A DNA stretch of 64,000 bases from SAR324 cluster bacterium (lineage in GTDB: Bacteria > SAR324 > NAC60-12): assembly GCA_028281495.1 (NCBI GenBank), contig JANQJU010000006.1, positions 1 through 64,000 of the forward strand. Reading direction: 5' to 3'. Under the pieces are notes generated by a model, which saw nothing but the letters and a program-made list of their open reading frames with translations, did not search any database and had not been told where the DNA came from. Position numbers and translations under genes: made by a program. Numbering within the stretch: the stretch's first letter is position 1; each line of letters opens with the position of its first letter. Below are positions 9,233-17,883 of the stretch, piece after piece.

Positions 9233-9847
9233 TTAAAGGGCAGCCAGCAGTTGGTGGGTGTTTTCTTTCAATGCGTGCGGTGACATTCCGGGTTGGTAGA
9301 GACTCGAACTGAGGCCCACTCCGTGTGCTCCCGCGTTCAAATACTGTTTGATATTGCTGGAATCCACGCCGCCGACGGGAATCAGCAACGTGTTTTGAGG
9401 CAACACTCCGGACCAGGCTTTTAAGACAGCGCAGCCACCTAAGGTGTTAATGGGGAAGATCTTCAGGGCATCCGCCCCCGCATGAATCGCTTGAAACGCT
9501 TCGGTGGGAGTGGCCACTCCAGGCAGGACGATCAGTCCTTGTTGTTTGGCCTGCTTGATAATTTCGGGATTACAATTCGGAGCCACCATCAACTGTCCAC
9601 CCGAAGCAATCAACTGATGGCATTCTTCCAGGGATGTCACGGTACCAGCCCCAACGAGTGCATAGTTCCCAGCATGTGTTACGAGAGATTGAATACTTTG
9701 GAACGGCTGCGGTGAATTCAGGGGGATTTCGATAATACAAATTCCTGCCTCTATGAGGATGTCGGCTACCCAGGGAACGTCTTCTAGCCGGATACCTCGC
9801 AATATCGCGATAATCGGATTTTGGTTTAGATAATCTTGCAGGGACAT
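9233..9847 (-). CDS. dgoA: 2-dehydro-3-deoxy-6-phosphogalactonate aldolase
   Basis: 204 residues, the normal length for the KDPG/KDPGal aldolase family. It splits 2-keto-3-deoxy-6-phosphogalactonate into pyruvate and glyceraldehyde 3-phosphate, the last step of the De Ley-Doudoroff pathway. Visible marks: NPIIAILRGI at the N-terminus, the general-base glutamate in IIEIPLNSP, the GAGTVT loop, and the Schiff-base lysine in DALKIFP. The EIPLNSP and ILRGI versions favour the galactonate enzyme over Eda. The start lies one base after the dgoK stop (TGAGATG), so translation is probably coupled. It is the last gene of the long minus-strand operon; no terminator hairpin is visible downstream. Confidence 0.93.
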   Translation of the reverse strand: MSLQDYLNQNPIIAILRGIRLEDVPWVADILIEAGICIIEIPLNSPQPFQSIQSLVTHAGNYALVGAGTVTSLEECHQLIASGGQLMVAPNCNPEIIKQAKQQGLIVLPGVATPTEAFQAIHAGADALKIFPINTLGGCAVLKAWSGVLPQNTLLIPVGGVDSSNIKQYLNAGAHGVGLSSSLYQPGMSPHALKENTHQLLAAL

Positions 9848-9848
9848 C

Positions 9849-10778
9849 TCATTTGCCTTTCGCTTCTAAAAGGGTCATGGCTCCTTGTTCAGCAGCATCC
9901 AACCGTCCCAATTCAACCTGCAATCCTGCCCACTGGGCCACTTGTTGGTAACGGGCACACAAACGATTATTTCCAACAATAATAATGGACTCCCCTTCAG
10001 TAAACCATCCACATTGAGCGGCTTGTCGAAATTCATGCCCGATCAATAAACCGGATGTATATTCCGCCACATCGTCGGTAGCAATTTGAGCACTCAACAC
10101 ACCTTTCCGGGCATTAAACAAAGCCGACAAAAGAGCCTCTGCCTGCGGGTAATCTGCTAAGGCATCTTTCGCACCTCGCTCAAATGCCTGGTCGGATGGA
10201 GTGCCTTCGGTTTGTAAGGAAGCGATAAATGAATGTTTCTGTATGACGTCATAAATTTCGCCCGTCACAAAGGTTTGAAACCGGTGGATCCGATTCTGTA
10301 GGGTACGAACCCATTTACTGTGGGTTCCTGGCAAAACAATGATCTGATCTTTATCAACCCCTAACCCAATGATTTGGGTTTCCTCACCCCGGATGACATC
10401 GGAGAAGGGTTGGGATGAGGTATCGATAATCCCTGGTATGAAATGAAGGTTGAGCTGATTGCGAAGCGGTTGAGTGAGCATCCCTTTTGCCAGGTCCTCG
10501 ACACTGGCCGGACATTGCACATAGGGCACTTCAACCCATCCATTGCGGCTGGTGATCATGCCTAAGGCGACTAAGGACAACTGGCCAGAAGGGAGCTGGG
10601 AAATCCAAGGATCGAGAAGTTCCAGTAAAATCGACTCAAAGTTCTTTTCGGGGACAAAACGAATTCCAAACGGAGATTCCTGTTTTTCGAGGATTTCTCG
10701 GCTGGAGTTCAACAAGCTGGCTCGCAAGTTGGAACTCCCCCAATCAAAGACAATGGTGTAAGACTCAGAACTGATCAT
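9849..10778 (-). CDS. dgoK: 2-dehydro-3-deoxygalactonokinase
   Basis: 309 residues when started at ATG 10778 (MISSESYTIVFDWGSSNLRA). A TTG 60 bases upstream would add an unlike N-terminus and overlap the preceding gene, so I reject it. The enzyme phosphorylates 2-keto-3-deoxygalactonate at the 6-hydroxyl using ATP. Family marks are the phosphate-binding DWGSSNLRA loop, RGEETQIIG and LPGTHSKWV, all typical of DgoK in the hexokinase/actin fold. It stands 34 bp after the lactonase stop and directly before dgoA, so the two phosphorylated-branch steps are translated together. Confidence 0.93.
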   Translation of the reverse strand: MISSESYTIVFDWGSSNLRASLLNSSREILEKQESPFGIRFVPEKNFESILLELLDPWISQLPSGQLSLVALGMITSRNGWVEVPYVQCPASVEDLAKGMLTQPLRNQLNLHFIPGIIDTSSQPFSDVIRGEETQIIGLGVDKDQIIVLPGTHSKWVRTLQNRIHRFQTFVTGEIYDVIQKHSFIASLQTEGTPSDQAFERGAKDALADYPQAEALLSALFNARKGVLSAQIATDDVAEYTSGLLIGHEFRQAAQCGWFTEGESIIIVGNNRLCARYQQVAQWAGLQVELGRLDAAEQGAMTLLEAKGK

Positions 10779-10812
10779 AGCTTCCACAAAATAAGATGCG
10801 GGTGGGCTTCCA

Positions 10813-11727
10813 CTAGCTAGTGCGAGGAGAGGAGGCAAACCGAGCTGCAGGAAGCCCTTTCATACCGGGCTCTACCGAAAACAATCCCCCTGCTAAAGGT
10901 TGGGCTTCACGTTGTTTTTCGGTCAACGAGTAATGGGCGGAAGTGATATAAAGCGTTGTTAATGCCGCTCCTCCAAACGTACAACTCGTGATCAATTCCG
11001 TTGGAATCTCAACCACTTGATCGACCGAACCATCGGGAGCAAAGCGCACCACACAGCTTCCTCCCCATCGGGCATTCCAGAGATACCCCTCCGCATCGAC
11101 GGTGGAGCCATCGGGAACACCGCGATCAAATTGGGCAAATTCTCGTTTGTTGCTGATCGTTCCGGAATCCGCATCAAAGTCATAGGCAAAAATCCAACCG
11201 GTAATCGTATCGCTAAAATAGAGGACGCGGTTGTCCGGACTCCAACACATCGTATTGGAGATCGTAATGTTTTGGTCCATTGGGTGTAATGACAAATCGG
11301 GGTCCAAACGATACAGCGAACCTGATGGTCCAACGATTTCTATTGGGTCTGAATTGGGTGCGATATTGTTTTGCATGGTGCCAAACCAGAATCGACCTTT
11401 GCAGTCCGTGGCACCATCATTACAACGGTTAAATGGTTTTCCGATCTCAGGAGAGAGTAGGAATGACAATTGTCCTGTCTCAAAGCGGAATAGGTTGATT
11501 CCGTTGTGTGCTGCGATTAGTAAACCCGATCCATCGTCTAACATGGCCATCGAACAGATCATCACGGGCATGTCCCAAACCTCATGTTTGTTGGTTTCTG
11601 GATGAAAGCGATGAAGTCTTGAGGGCATCGGTACATCCAGCCAAAACAGGCTCGATGTTTGGACATCCCAAAACACCCCTTCACCGAGAATATCGAATTG
11701 ATCTAACACTAATTGGACTTGGCTCAT
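10813..11727 (-). CDS. SMP-30/gluconolactonase-family sugar lactonase
   Basis: 304 residues from ATG 11727, which has GAGGAG six bases upstream; an ATG ten codons earlier lacks such a site. It is a six-bladed propeller of the SMP-30/LRE family. Visible marks are LGEGVFWD (metal-ligand glutamate), NRCNDGATDCKGRFWFGTM, the asparagine/aspartate region around ISNTMCWSPDNRVLYFSDT, and the DGSTVDAEGYLWNARW block with its ligand aspartate. These enzymes open sugar lactones to aldonic acids. In this operon the natural substrate would be D-galactono-lactone made by the SDR dehydrogenase, giving galactonate for dgoD. The exact sugar is inferred from context. Confidence 0.85.
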   Translation of the reverse strand: MSQVQLVLDQFDILGEGVFWDVQTSSLFWLDVPMPSRLHRFHPETNKHEVWDMPVMICSMAMLDDGSGLLIAAHNGINLFRFETGQLSFLLSPEIGKPFNRCNDGATDCKGRFWFGTMQNNIAPNSDPIEIVGPSGSLYRLDPDLSLHPMDQNITISNTMCWSPDNRVLYFSDTITGWIFAYDFDADSGTISNKREFAQFDRGVPDGSTVDAEGYLWNARWGGSCVVRFAPDGSVDQVVEIPTELITSCTFGGAALTTLYITSAHYSLTEKQREAQPLAGGLFSVEPGMKGLPAARFASSPRTS

Positions 11728-11856
11728 CTCAGCTCCTCTTTTGTATGAACTTCTCATTTATTCATGCGGTTCCTCCATTCCATCCACACCCGTCTCATGA
11801 AATGGAACCCCCATTTTTTTTCAAGTCAACGTCTGCTTTCCGGTACGGTTTGGATT

Positions 11857-12741
11857 TTAAAATGTACCTAAATATCTTGCCCAATAATCAACGGCGCGAA
11901 GGCCAAATTCGTTGGGCAACAGGGCCGGAGATCGATCATAAATTTCGATTCCTGTTCTTTTCCCAAAGATTCGTTTTCCATAACAGATGAGATGCTCTAA
12001 GGACTGCATCGCAAACACGATGGAAGGCAAAACAGTCGAATAAATACGCTCGGCCCATTCGGAGTCCCCGGACATCCAAGAATCAAACGCTTTTTTGCTA
12101 TAGTCGACTGCGTCGGGGGCCAACACAAACCCCTTTGCGCCCGCCCGTAAACTGTCGGTCAGTTCCAGTCCACCCCGGCCATTCATGACGACCAATTGCG
12201 GACCACACGATTGAATCAAATGGACTAGATCGGTGGCCGAACATTCGGCTTTGACGATGGAAAAACGAGGATTTTTTTTGGTTAAGCGAGCGAGGTCCGT
12301 GGCCGTCAAAGCCCGTCCTAAATATTGAGGGGCATTTTGTATGGCAAACGCCACGTCAAAGCCCTCCGCTACGTCCATAAAAAAATTCAGATAGGTGTCT
12401 CCACTATAGGTCCCTACGGAAGGGGGTTGTAGAATCAACCAATCCGCACCATGACTTAAACTGAATTCAATCATGGCACGTTGCTCCATCACCGAATTCC
12501 CAGTGATGGTGACTGAAAAGGGGACCTGCCCTTCGATTTCTTTAGAGATCCACGTCACCATGTCTCGTTGTTCGCGGGGATTCAATTTGGGAACTTCCGT
12601 CGCCAAACCTAAAACGGTGATTCCGTCTATGCCATGTTCCAGTAAACATTGAACTTGAGCACGCATCGCCCCTGGATCTAAGCGACCTTGGCTATCAAAA
12701 AGCGCATAAAGCACACAGTGCACCCCGCCAAATGGATTCAT
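11857..12741 (-). CDS. DapA/KDG-aldolase-family class I aldolase or dehydratase, atypical active site
   Basis: 294 residues from ATG 12741 (MNPFGGVHCVLYALFD), which directly follows the dgoD stop; a longer frame would overlap dgoD by about 90 bp. It has the TIM-barrel fold of dihydrodipicolinate synthase/N-acetylneuraminate lyase. The Schiff-base lysine is in FSIVKAEC. The usual GTTGE phosphate-type loop is replaced by GLATEV. The position that normally carries the catalytic tyrosine (YN.P) reads IQNAP, so glutamine stands in its place. It should act on a 2-keto acid through a lysine imine, but I cannot name the substrate. The De Ley-Doudoroff route already has its aldolase, so this points to a side branch for another sugar acid. 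Confidence 0.75.
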   Translation of the reverse strand: MNPFGGVHCVLYALFDSQGRLDPGAMRAQVQCLLEHGIDGITVLGLATEVPKLNPREQRDMVTWISKEIEGQVPFSVTITGNSVMEQRAMIEFSLSHGADWLILQPPSVGTYSGDTYLNFFMDVAEGFDVAFAIQNAPQYLGRALTATDLARLTKKNPRFSIVKAECSATDLVHLIQSCGPQLVVMNGRGGLELTDSLRAGAKGFVLAPDAVDYSKKAFDSWMSGDSEWAERIYSTVLPSIVFAMQSLEHLICYGKRIFGKRTGIEIYDRSPALLPNEFGLRAVDYWARYLGTF

Positions 12742-12742
12742 T

Positions 12743-13891
12743 TTACCACTCCGCAATGGAACCATCCTCATGACGCCAAACCGGTGCACGCCACTGATGA
12801 CCGATTTGGGATTTTTCAATGACAAAAGTTTCATTCACTTCGATACCAAGGCCTGGGCCTTGAGGAATCGAAAGGTAACCATCCTCTAGGATAAATCGAG
12901 AATCGGGCATCAGATAATCGAGTAAATCGGCCCCCTGGTTGTAATGAATCCCCAAACTTTGCTCTTGGATACAGGCATTGTGGCACAAGGCATCGACTTG
13001 TAGCGAAGCCGCCAATGCAATGGGGCCGAGCGGACAATGCGGAGCTAGCGCAATATCATAGGCTTCTGCCCAATAGCCGATGCGGACCATCTCAGAAATC
13101 CCCCCCACATGGGCTGTGTCGGGGTTGATAATACTGGCCGCCCGCGTTTCAAACACTTGTTTGAAGTCATACCGAGAGTGCAATCGTTCTCCGACAGCAA
13201 GAGGAATGGAGGTGGATTTGGCTAAATCGCTCATCGCATCAATCTGGGTGGAAACCACCGCATCTTCCACAAAGAGTGGACGCAAGGGTTCCAATTCTCG
13301 TAACAACACTTTGGCCATCGGGGCATGAACCCGCCCATGAAAATCCATTGCGAGATCCATTTCGGGGCCAACGGTTTCTCGGAGTTGAGACATCTGTGCC
13401 ACAATCAAATCAATAGTTTTATAGCGGTCCACAATCTGTAGCTCACTGCACACATTAAATTTAACTGCATTAAATCCCTTTTCACGCATGGCTTGGGCCT
13501 CTTGTGCGAGAGAGCTAGGCCGATCTCCCCCAATCCAACAGTAGCTACGGATTTTATCGCGTACGGCACCGCCCAATAAACCATGGATGGGCACATTGTA
13601 GAAACGACCTTTGATATCCCACAACGCCATATCGATCCCAGAAAGGGCACTCATCAATACGGGGCCGCCTCGATAACAGCCATTGCGATACAGCTTTTGC
13701 CACGTGTCTTCGATTTTTAATGGATCAGAACCGATTAAAAAATATTCCAATTCCTGAACCTTCGCTGCCAATGTTTCGGCGTGTCCTTCCAGAATCGGCT
13801 CTCCCCACCCTACAAGGTCTTCATCCGTTTCAACTTTGAGAAACAACCAACGCGGGGGAACGACAAAGGTCTTGAGTGCTGTGATTTTCAT
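12743..13891 (-). CDS. dgoD: D-galactonate dehydratase, enolase superfamily
   Basis: 382 residues, matching the known family length. It dehydrates D-galactonate to 2-keto-3-deoxygalactonate with Mg2+. Near-collinear with E. coli DgoD: the N-terminus (VPPRWLFLKVETDE..VGWGEP), YRGGPVLMSA, and the C-terminus (WRAPVWRHEDGSIAEW). Metal ligands and catalytic residues fall at the E. coli numbers: D183 and H185 (MDFHGR), E209 (FVEDA), E235 (GER) and H285 (APHCPLGPIALAA). One difference is VEDAV where E. coli has IEEPV. The start overlaps the CoA-transferase stop by four bases (ATGA), and the stop touches the DapA-like start. Confidence 0.95.
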   Translation of the reverse strand: MKITALKTFVVPPRWLFLKVETDEDLVGWGEPILEGHAETLAAKVQELEYFLIGSDPLKIEDTWQKLYRNGCYRGGPVLMSALSGIDMALWDIKGRFYNVPIHGLLGGAVRDKIRSYCWIGGDRPSSLAQEAQAMREKGFNAVKFNVCSELQIVDRYKTIDLIVAQMSQLRETVGPEMDLAMDFHGRVHAPMAKVLLRELEPLRPLFVEDAVVSTQIDAMSDLAKSTSIPLAVGERLHSRYDFKQVFETRAASIINPDTAHVGGISEMVRIGYWAEAYDIALAPHCPLGPIALAASLQVDALCHNACIQEQSLGIHYNQGADLLDYLMPDSRFILEDGYLSIPQGPGLGIEVNETFVIEKSQIGHQWRAPVWRHEDGSIAEW

Positions 13892-15117
13892 AAGGCGTTT
13901 TCCTTTTGGAGTACCACTTGGTTTTGAATCAGGCTGACAATTTCATCCTTGGAAAATCCATAGTCAATTAATACCGAGTTGCTGTCTGCCCCATAAGCAG
14001 GAGCTGGGGTCAGTTGGGCAAAGGGATCATCTGAAAACCGAATACCGGGTGCCACCGCAGAATATCTGCCCCCCACGGGGTGATCCATTTCGACTAAACA
14101 ACTTTGGGCTTGGGGATGGTTCAAGAATGCTTCGTAGTCGTTCACCACCGTGCACCAGATCCCGCGGGGTGAAAGCAGGTTATCCCAATAAACCGCTGTA
14201 TTTTTCTGTAAACACTCCGCGATCAAGTCATAGATCGCATCTCTCCATTGAGACAGCGCCCTGCTGTCGGCTTGTGGTGGACGGGAGCGTTTCAATTGGG
14301 CTAGTTGAGCGAGTCCTAGTATCTCTGCCAATTCTCCAATGTCGGCTTGAGCAATGGCAAAAAAACCTTCGGAACACCGATACACCCCATATGGCGGTTC
14401 CATATACAGAGAGACTTGAGGGGAAGCGCCCCGTTGGGGGGGCGAATCCGAGGCAAGATAAGACGTGATTTCCTGACACTGCATCTCCAAAATGGCATTC
14501 ATCATGGAAACTTTCACTTCTTGACCTTTCCCGGTTCTATGGCGCGCGATGAGAGCGGCGAGAATGCCTTCACAAATCATGTGGGATGCCGTGACATCCA
14601 CCATGTAAAGCGGGCTTGCTTGAGGCAGCTGACCTGCAATCCCCCCGTTCATCATGAGACCGGTAAAACTTTGTAACAACAGATCTTGCCCAGGGCGATC
14701 CTTCATGGGTCCCGTGTCTCCATAACCACTCACCGAACCATAGACTAACCGTGGATTGATCGTTGAGAGGGTGGAATAGTCAATGCCGAGCTTGCCCGCC
14801 ACGCGGGGTCGAAAGTTTTGAATCAGCACGTCGGCTTGAACCACCATTTTATATAAGGCTTCTTTTCCAGCATCGGATTTCAGATCCAATACCAGGGATT
14901 TTTTGTTTTGGTTCAGGGTGATGAAACAAGTGGAGTCGCCAAACTTGGTGACTCCCGCCATTGGTGAATATCGTGAAAAGTCTCCGCCTCCGGGGGCCTC
15001 GATTTTGACGATGTCGGCTCCCATTTCCCCCAAGCGTTGAGTGCATAAGGGACCTGCCATTGCAATCGTTAGATCCAAAACTCGCAAACCGTCGAGTGGT
15101 CGATTATTTTTTGCCAT
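13888..15117 (-). CDS. Class III (CaiB/BaiF-type) acyl-CoA transferase
   Basis: 409 residues. Two ATGs are close together: the one at 15123 overlaps the upstream stop, but GGGGAG sits six bases before ATG 15117, so I choose 15117. Family III CoA-transferases move CoA between carboxylates through an aspartyl-CoA anhydride. The N-terminal PLDGLRVLDLT..AGPLCTQ.LGEMGADIVKIE block, the NFRP motif and the aspartate in YMVDVTASH (usual catalytic position) are visible. It lies in a tight ATGA-coupled run with enoyl-CoA hydratase upstream and dgoD downstream. Its presence in a galactonate operon is unexpected and implies that some acid is processed as a CoA thioester. Substrate unknown. Confidence 0.88.
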   Translation of the reverse strand: MAKNNRPLDGLRVLDLTIAMAGPLCTQRLGEMGADIVKIEAPGGGDFSRYSPMAGVTKFGDSTCFITLNQNKKSLVLDLKSDAGKEALYKMVVQADVLIQNFRPRVAGKLGIDYSTLSTINPRLVYGSVSGYGDTGPMKDRPGQDLLLQSFTGLMMNGGIAGQLPQASPLYMVDVTASHMICEGILAALIARHRTGKGQEVKVSMMNAILEMQCQEITSYLASDSPPQRGASPQVSLYMEPPYGVYRCSEGFFAIAQADIGELAEILGLAQLAQLKRSRPPQADSRALSQWRDAIYDLIAECLQKNTAVYWDNLLSPRGIWCTVVNDYEAFLNHPQAQSCLVEMDHPVGGRYSAVAPGIRFSDDPFAQLTPAPAYGADSNSVLIDYGFSKDEIVSLIQNQVVLQKENAL

Positions 15118-15119
15118 GA

Positions 15120-15908
15120 TCATCTCCCCTGAAAGATTGGAGCGCGTTTCTCGCCAAAGGCAGCGATGCCTTCACAAGCGTCTTCGGTCATCATACACAA
15201 CGTGTAACCATCGTTTTCCCAGGCCAACCCTTGTGCAATCGTAGAACCTTGGCTTTGTCGGATAATATTTTTTGCGGATTGTACGGCAATCGGAGGATTG
15301 ACGACCAGGCGGGCTGCAATCATCTGGGCTTCGGACATCAAGTGCTCTGGCTCGGCCAACTTTTGGACCAGTCCAACACGATAGGCTTCTTCGGCGGGAA
15401 AAAGGTCACCCGTCAGAATCCAGTGGGCCGCATTTCCATACCCAATCAGCCGGGGTAAAATGGAAGTATTTCCACTGCCAGCATGCCAACCACGTTGGAC
15501 TTCTGGAGCCCCGAATTGGGAGCGTGGAGTCGCAACCCGAATGTCACAGCATAAGGCGACTTCTAATCCCCCCCCCAAGCAGTATCCATCAATGGCCCCG
15601 ATGATAGGCTTTCGCATTCCCAGAAGCGGAGCAATGTAGTCTCGATCATAATCGGCACGATTGCGGCCTTCCCAGGCCGTTCCCAGATCATCCAAGCAAT
15701 TCACGTCACTTCCTGCTGAAAAGGCACGCTCTCCCGCGCCATCAATGATCAACACTTTAATTTCATCATCAATATCCACTTGTTTCGCATGAGCCGCAAT
15801 TTGCCCACCCATCGCAGCGGTAATCGCATTCATTTTGGCAGGGCGATTCAACGTGAGATAAGCAATGCCCTTTTCAACTCTAAACAGGATATGCTCTGTA
15901 TTTTCCAT
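15120..15908 (-). CDS. Enoyl-CoA hydratase/isomerase family protein
   Basis: 262 residues from ATG 15908, which has AGGAG seven bases upstream; an ATG five codons earlier overlaps the epimerase stop but has no such site. It has a crotonase fold: the first oxyanion-hole segment is in AFSAGSDVNCL and the second in GAIDGYCLGGGLEVALCCDIRVA. At the first catalytic position crotonase has glutamate; here the loop reads PEVQRGWHAGSG, so one glutamate is present and the second usual site looks changed. That is consistent with a carnitinyl-CoA dehydratase-like or other crotonase rather than a canonical hydratase. Coupled to the CoA-transferase by overlap. Confidence 0.85.
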   Translation of the reverse strand: MENTEHILFRVEKGIAYLTLNRPAKMNAITAAMGGQIAAHAKQVDIDDEIKVLIIDGAGERAFSAGSDVNCLDDLGTAWEGRNRADYDRDYIAPLLGMRKPIIGAIDGYCLGGGLEVALCCDIRVATPRSQFGAPEVQRGWHAGSGNTSILPRLIGYGNAAHWILTGDLFPAEEAYRVGLVQKLAEPEHLMSEAQMIAARLVVNPPIAVQSAKNIIRQSQGSTIAQGLAWENDGYTLCMMTEDACEGIAAFGEKRAPIFQGR

Positions 15909-15919
15909 TTTAGAACTCC

Positions 15920-16750
15920 TCATAGTGATGGGGTAAAGTTCACAATCACCTTCCAGTGATGATGCTCACCGGGGGCAATCCAACGTTCATGTTTTTGGTT
16001 TATTGCTTGTGCCAAGTCATCAGCAGGGGCAGTGGTAGCTTCCAGCGCGACTTGATGAACCGGTTCGTCGAAAGGCCATCCCCCATAGTCCAACCAGAGT
16101 CCCAAACAAGGGAGGTCCTGTTCTGACCAAGAAAACCGGATTCCACCATCGTGTCCTTCAATTCCGACTTCCGCATGGTCTTGCACCCAACTGTAGGATT
16201 TGTGGAAGTAACCGGATTCCATTCCGAAGATTTGATCGAGATAAGCCGGTTCATTACTCAGTTGGGTCAGATCAATTCCTTGCAGGAGGATGCGTTCCTC
16301 AGGGTGACAGGCCAACAAACAATGTTGACTCCAAAGATACGGAAGCGGCTTCGAACCGATATTGGTCACTTTATAATGGGTTGCCAAACCGTTGCTTAAC
16401 AAAGTCAGTTCGCGTTCAAACCGGAAATCAGGATCCACATACTCACCGAAAATGGTCTCCTCGGATTGTCGGCAATTCCATGGCCTTGCCCACAAATCAC
16501 CATGATCCCGAAGATCACGCCCCCAGTGAGAGGACACACACGGAGCCACGGTCGGAAAACATTCATCCCAACCACGGGCTTCTTGCCCTCCGAAAACGGC
16601 CTGATTCAAAGGACTCCCTATGCAATCGCCTGCAACGAGCCAATCGCGCCCGCTGCGACGATCAATAAAACTCGTCACCCGTGCTCCAAAATCGGGATTG
16701 ACGGTGACTTCCACTCGATTGTTCTTTAATTGCAACCACTGAGAATCCAT
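15920..16750 (-). CDS. Galactose-mutarotase-like (aldose 1-epimerase fold, DUF4432-type) protein
   Basis: 276 residues; GGAAGG precedes the ATG by five bases. The aldose 1-epimerase beta-sandwich is recognisable from FGARVTSFIDRRSGRDWL near the N-terminus, WDECFPTVAP, the histidine in DHGDLWARPW (general-acid site) and VALEATT near the C-terminus (catalytic glutamate position). Likely role: interconvert anomers of an imported aldose so the right one reaches the SDR dehydrogenase. It sits between the permease and the CoA genes in the same strand run. Specificity cannot be read from sequence. Confidence 0.8.
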   Translation of the reverse strand: MDSQWLQLKNNRVEVTVNPDFGARVTSFIDRRSGRDWLVAGDCIGSPLNQAVFGGQEARGWDECFPTVAPCVSSHWGRDLRDHGDLWARPWNCRQSEETIFGEYVDPDFRFERELTLLSNGLATHYKVTNIGSKPLPYLWSQHCLLACHPEERILLQGIDLTQLSNEPAYLDQIFGMESGYFHKSYSWVQDHAEVGIEGHDGGIRFSWSEQDLPCLGLWLDYGGWPFDEPVHQVALEATTAPADDLAQAINQKHERWIAPGEHHHWKVIVNFTPSL

Positions 16751-16764
16751 CGAAACCTTCCACC

Positions 16765-16815
16765 CATGCGTTGTTTTTTGATGCAGCGTTTTTTGATGCA
16801 GCGTTTTTTAACACG
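16765..16815. repeat. 15-bp tandem repeat between permease and epimerase genes
   Basis: GATGCAGCGTTTTTT occurs twice in a row, with a third partial copy (GTTATTTTTTGATGCGTT) toward the permease stop at 16816. It fills the short spacer between the two genes. Read on the minus strand it is an A-rich leader ahead of the epimerase. Confidence 0.75.
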
Positions 16816-17859
16816 TTATTTTTTGATGCGTTCGGCACGCGCGAGACGCCATTGCCCAATAGCAACCGCAATCACCAGTAATAAGCCCTTGGCCACCAGT
16901 TGATAAAACGTGGGGATCCCCAAGAGATTCATACTATTGGATAAAGTGGCCAATAAAACGACGGCCAGCATCGTTCCCACCACGGTTCCTTTTCCTCCCG
17001 CAAGCAATGCGCCCCCGAGAAACACGGCTGTAATCGCTTCCAGTTCCAATCCTTGAGTTCCTGAAGCGGGTAGGCCTGAGCTGGTCCGTGCGGTCACAAT
17101 CACACCGGCTAAACCAGCCAACGCGCCGGAAATGGAGTAGATGACATAGCGCATCCTGACTAAATTGATGCCTGCTAGACGCGCTGCAGTTGGATTGCCC
17201 CCCATCGTATAGATGTAACGGCCAAACACTGTCGTTTTCATGACAAAATGCCCCAAGGCTGCAACAAAAAGAAGAATCACAAAAGCAACCGGTATCCCTG
17301 GAAAGTCACTCGTTTGGAGGAATCTTCCCGACCCCAGATATCCTAAGGTCGGGTCTAAGACACCAATCGGGCGCCCTCCTGGCGCAATGAGGAACGCCAC
17401 TCCACGAAATGCTGAAAAAGTCGCCAATGTCGCCACCACAGGATTGACACGAAGGATATTTATAATAGCGGCATTCACGAGTCCCAGCGTGATGCCGATG
17501 GCAACTCCGGCAAAGACACCTCCCGCGACGGTCTCCATTTGTGTCACAACTAAGGCGCAAACCACAGAAGCACAACCTGCGATGGAACCAACGGATATAT
17601 CCAGCCCCGCCGAAACGATCACAAAGGTCATCCCCACCGCCATCAACCCCACGACGGCCATGTTTTGGCCAATATTCAGTAAATTGCGCGAGGAAAAGAA
17701 AAACTCCGTTTGGGTGCTGATTAATAAAACCAACAGAATCAGAGCAATAATTAAGGATAAGTTTTCGGCTCCAATCATCTGAGATAGCTTTTTTAATCCA
17801 CCCGTTGAGATGGGCTTACTGATCGACGAATTGATTTTGGTATTAGTAGATGAACTCAT
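16816..17859 (-). CDS. Sugar ABC transporter permease, RbsC/AraH family
   Basis: 347 residues, typical for the family; GGAG lies eight bases before the ATG. It forms the inner-membrane channel of a ribose/arabinose/galactose-type importer. Hydrophobic segments start at about residue 35 (LSLIIALILLVLLIS). Family blocks include NIGQNMAVVGLMAVGMTFVIVSAGLDISVGS, GRYIYTMGGNPTAARLAGI (the loop that contacts the ATPase), and TAVFLGGALLAGGKGTVVGTMLAV. It is followed by the mutarotase-like gene and preceded, 24 bp away, by the ATPase, so the transporter is made as a unit. Confidence 0.93.
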   Translation of the reverse strand: MSSSTNTKINSSISKPISTGGLKKLSQMIGAENLSLIIALILLVLLISTQTEFFFSSRNLLNIGQNMAVVGLMAVGMTFVIVSAGLDISVGSIAGCASVVCALVVTQMETVAGGVFAGVAIGITLGLVNAAIINILRVNPVVATLATFSAFRGVAFLIAPGGRPIGVLDPTLGYLGSGRFLQTSDFPGIPVAFVILLFVAALGHFVMKTTVFGRYIYTMGGNPTAARLAGINLVRMRYVIYSISGALAGLAGVIVTARTSSGLPASGTQGLELEAITAVFLGGALLAGGKGTVVGTMLAVVLLATLSNSMNLLGIPTFYQLVAKGLLLVIAVAIGQWRLARAERIKK

Positions 17860-17883
17860 CTTAGGTTCTCCATGTGTGGCATA

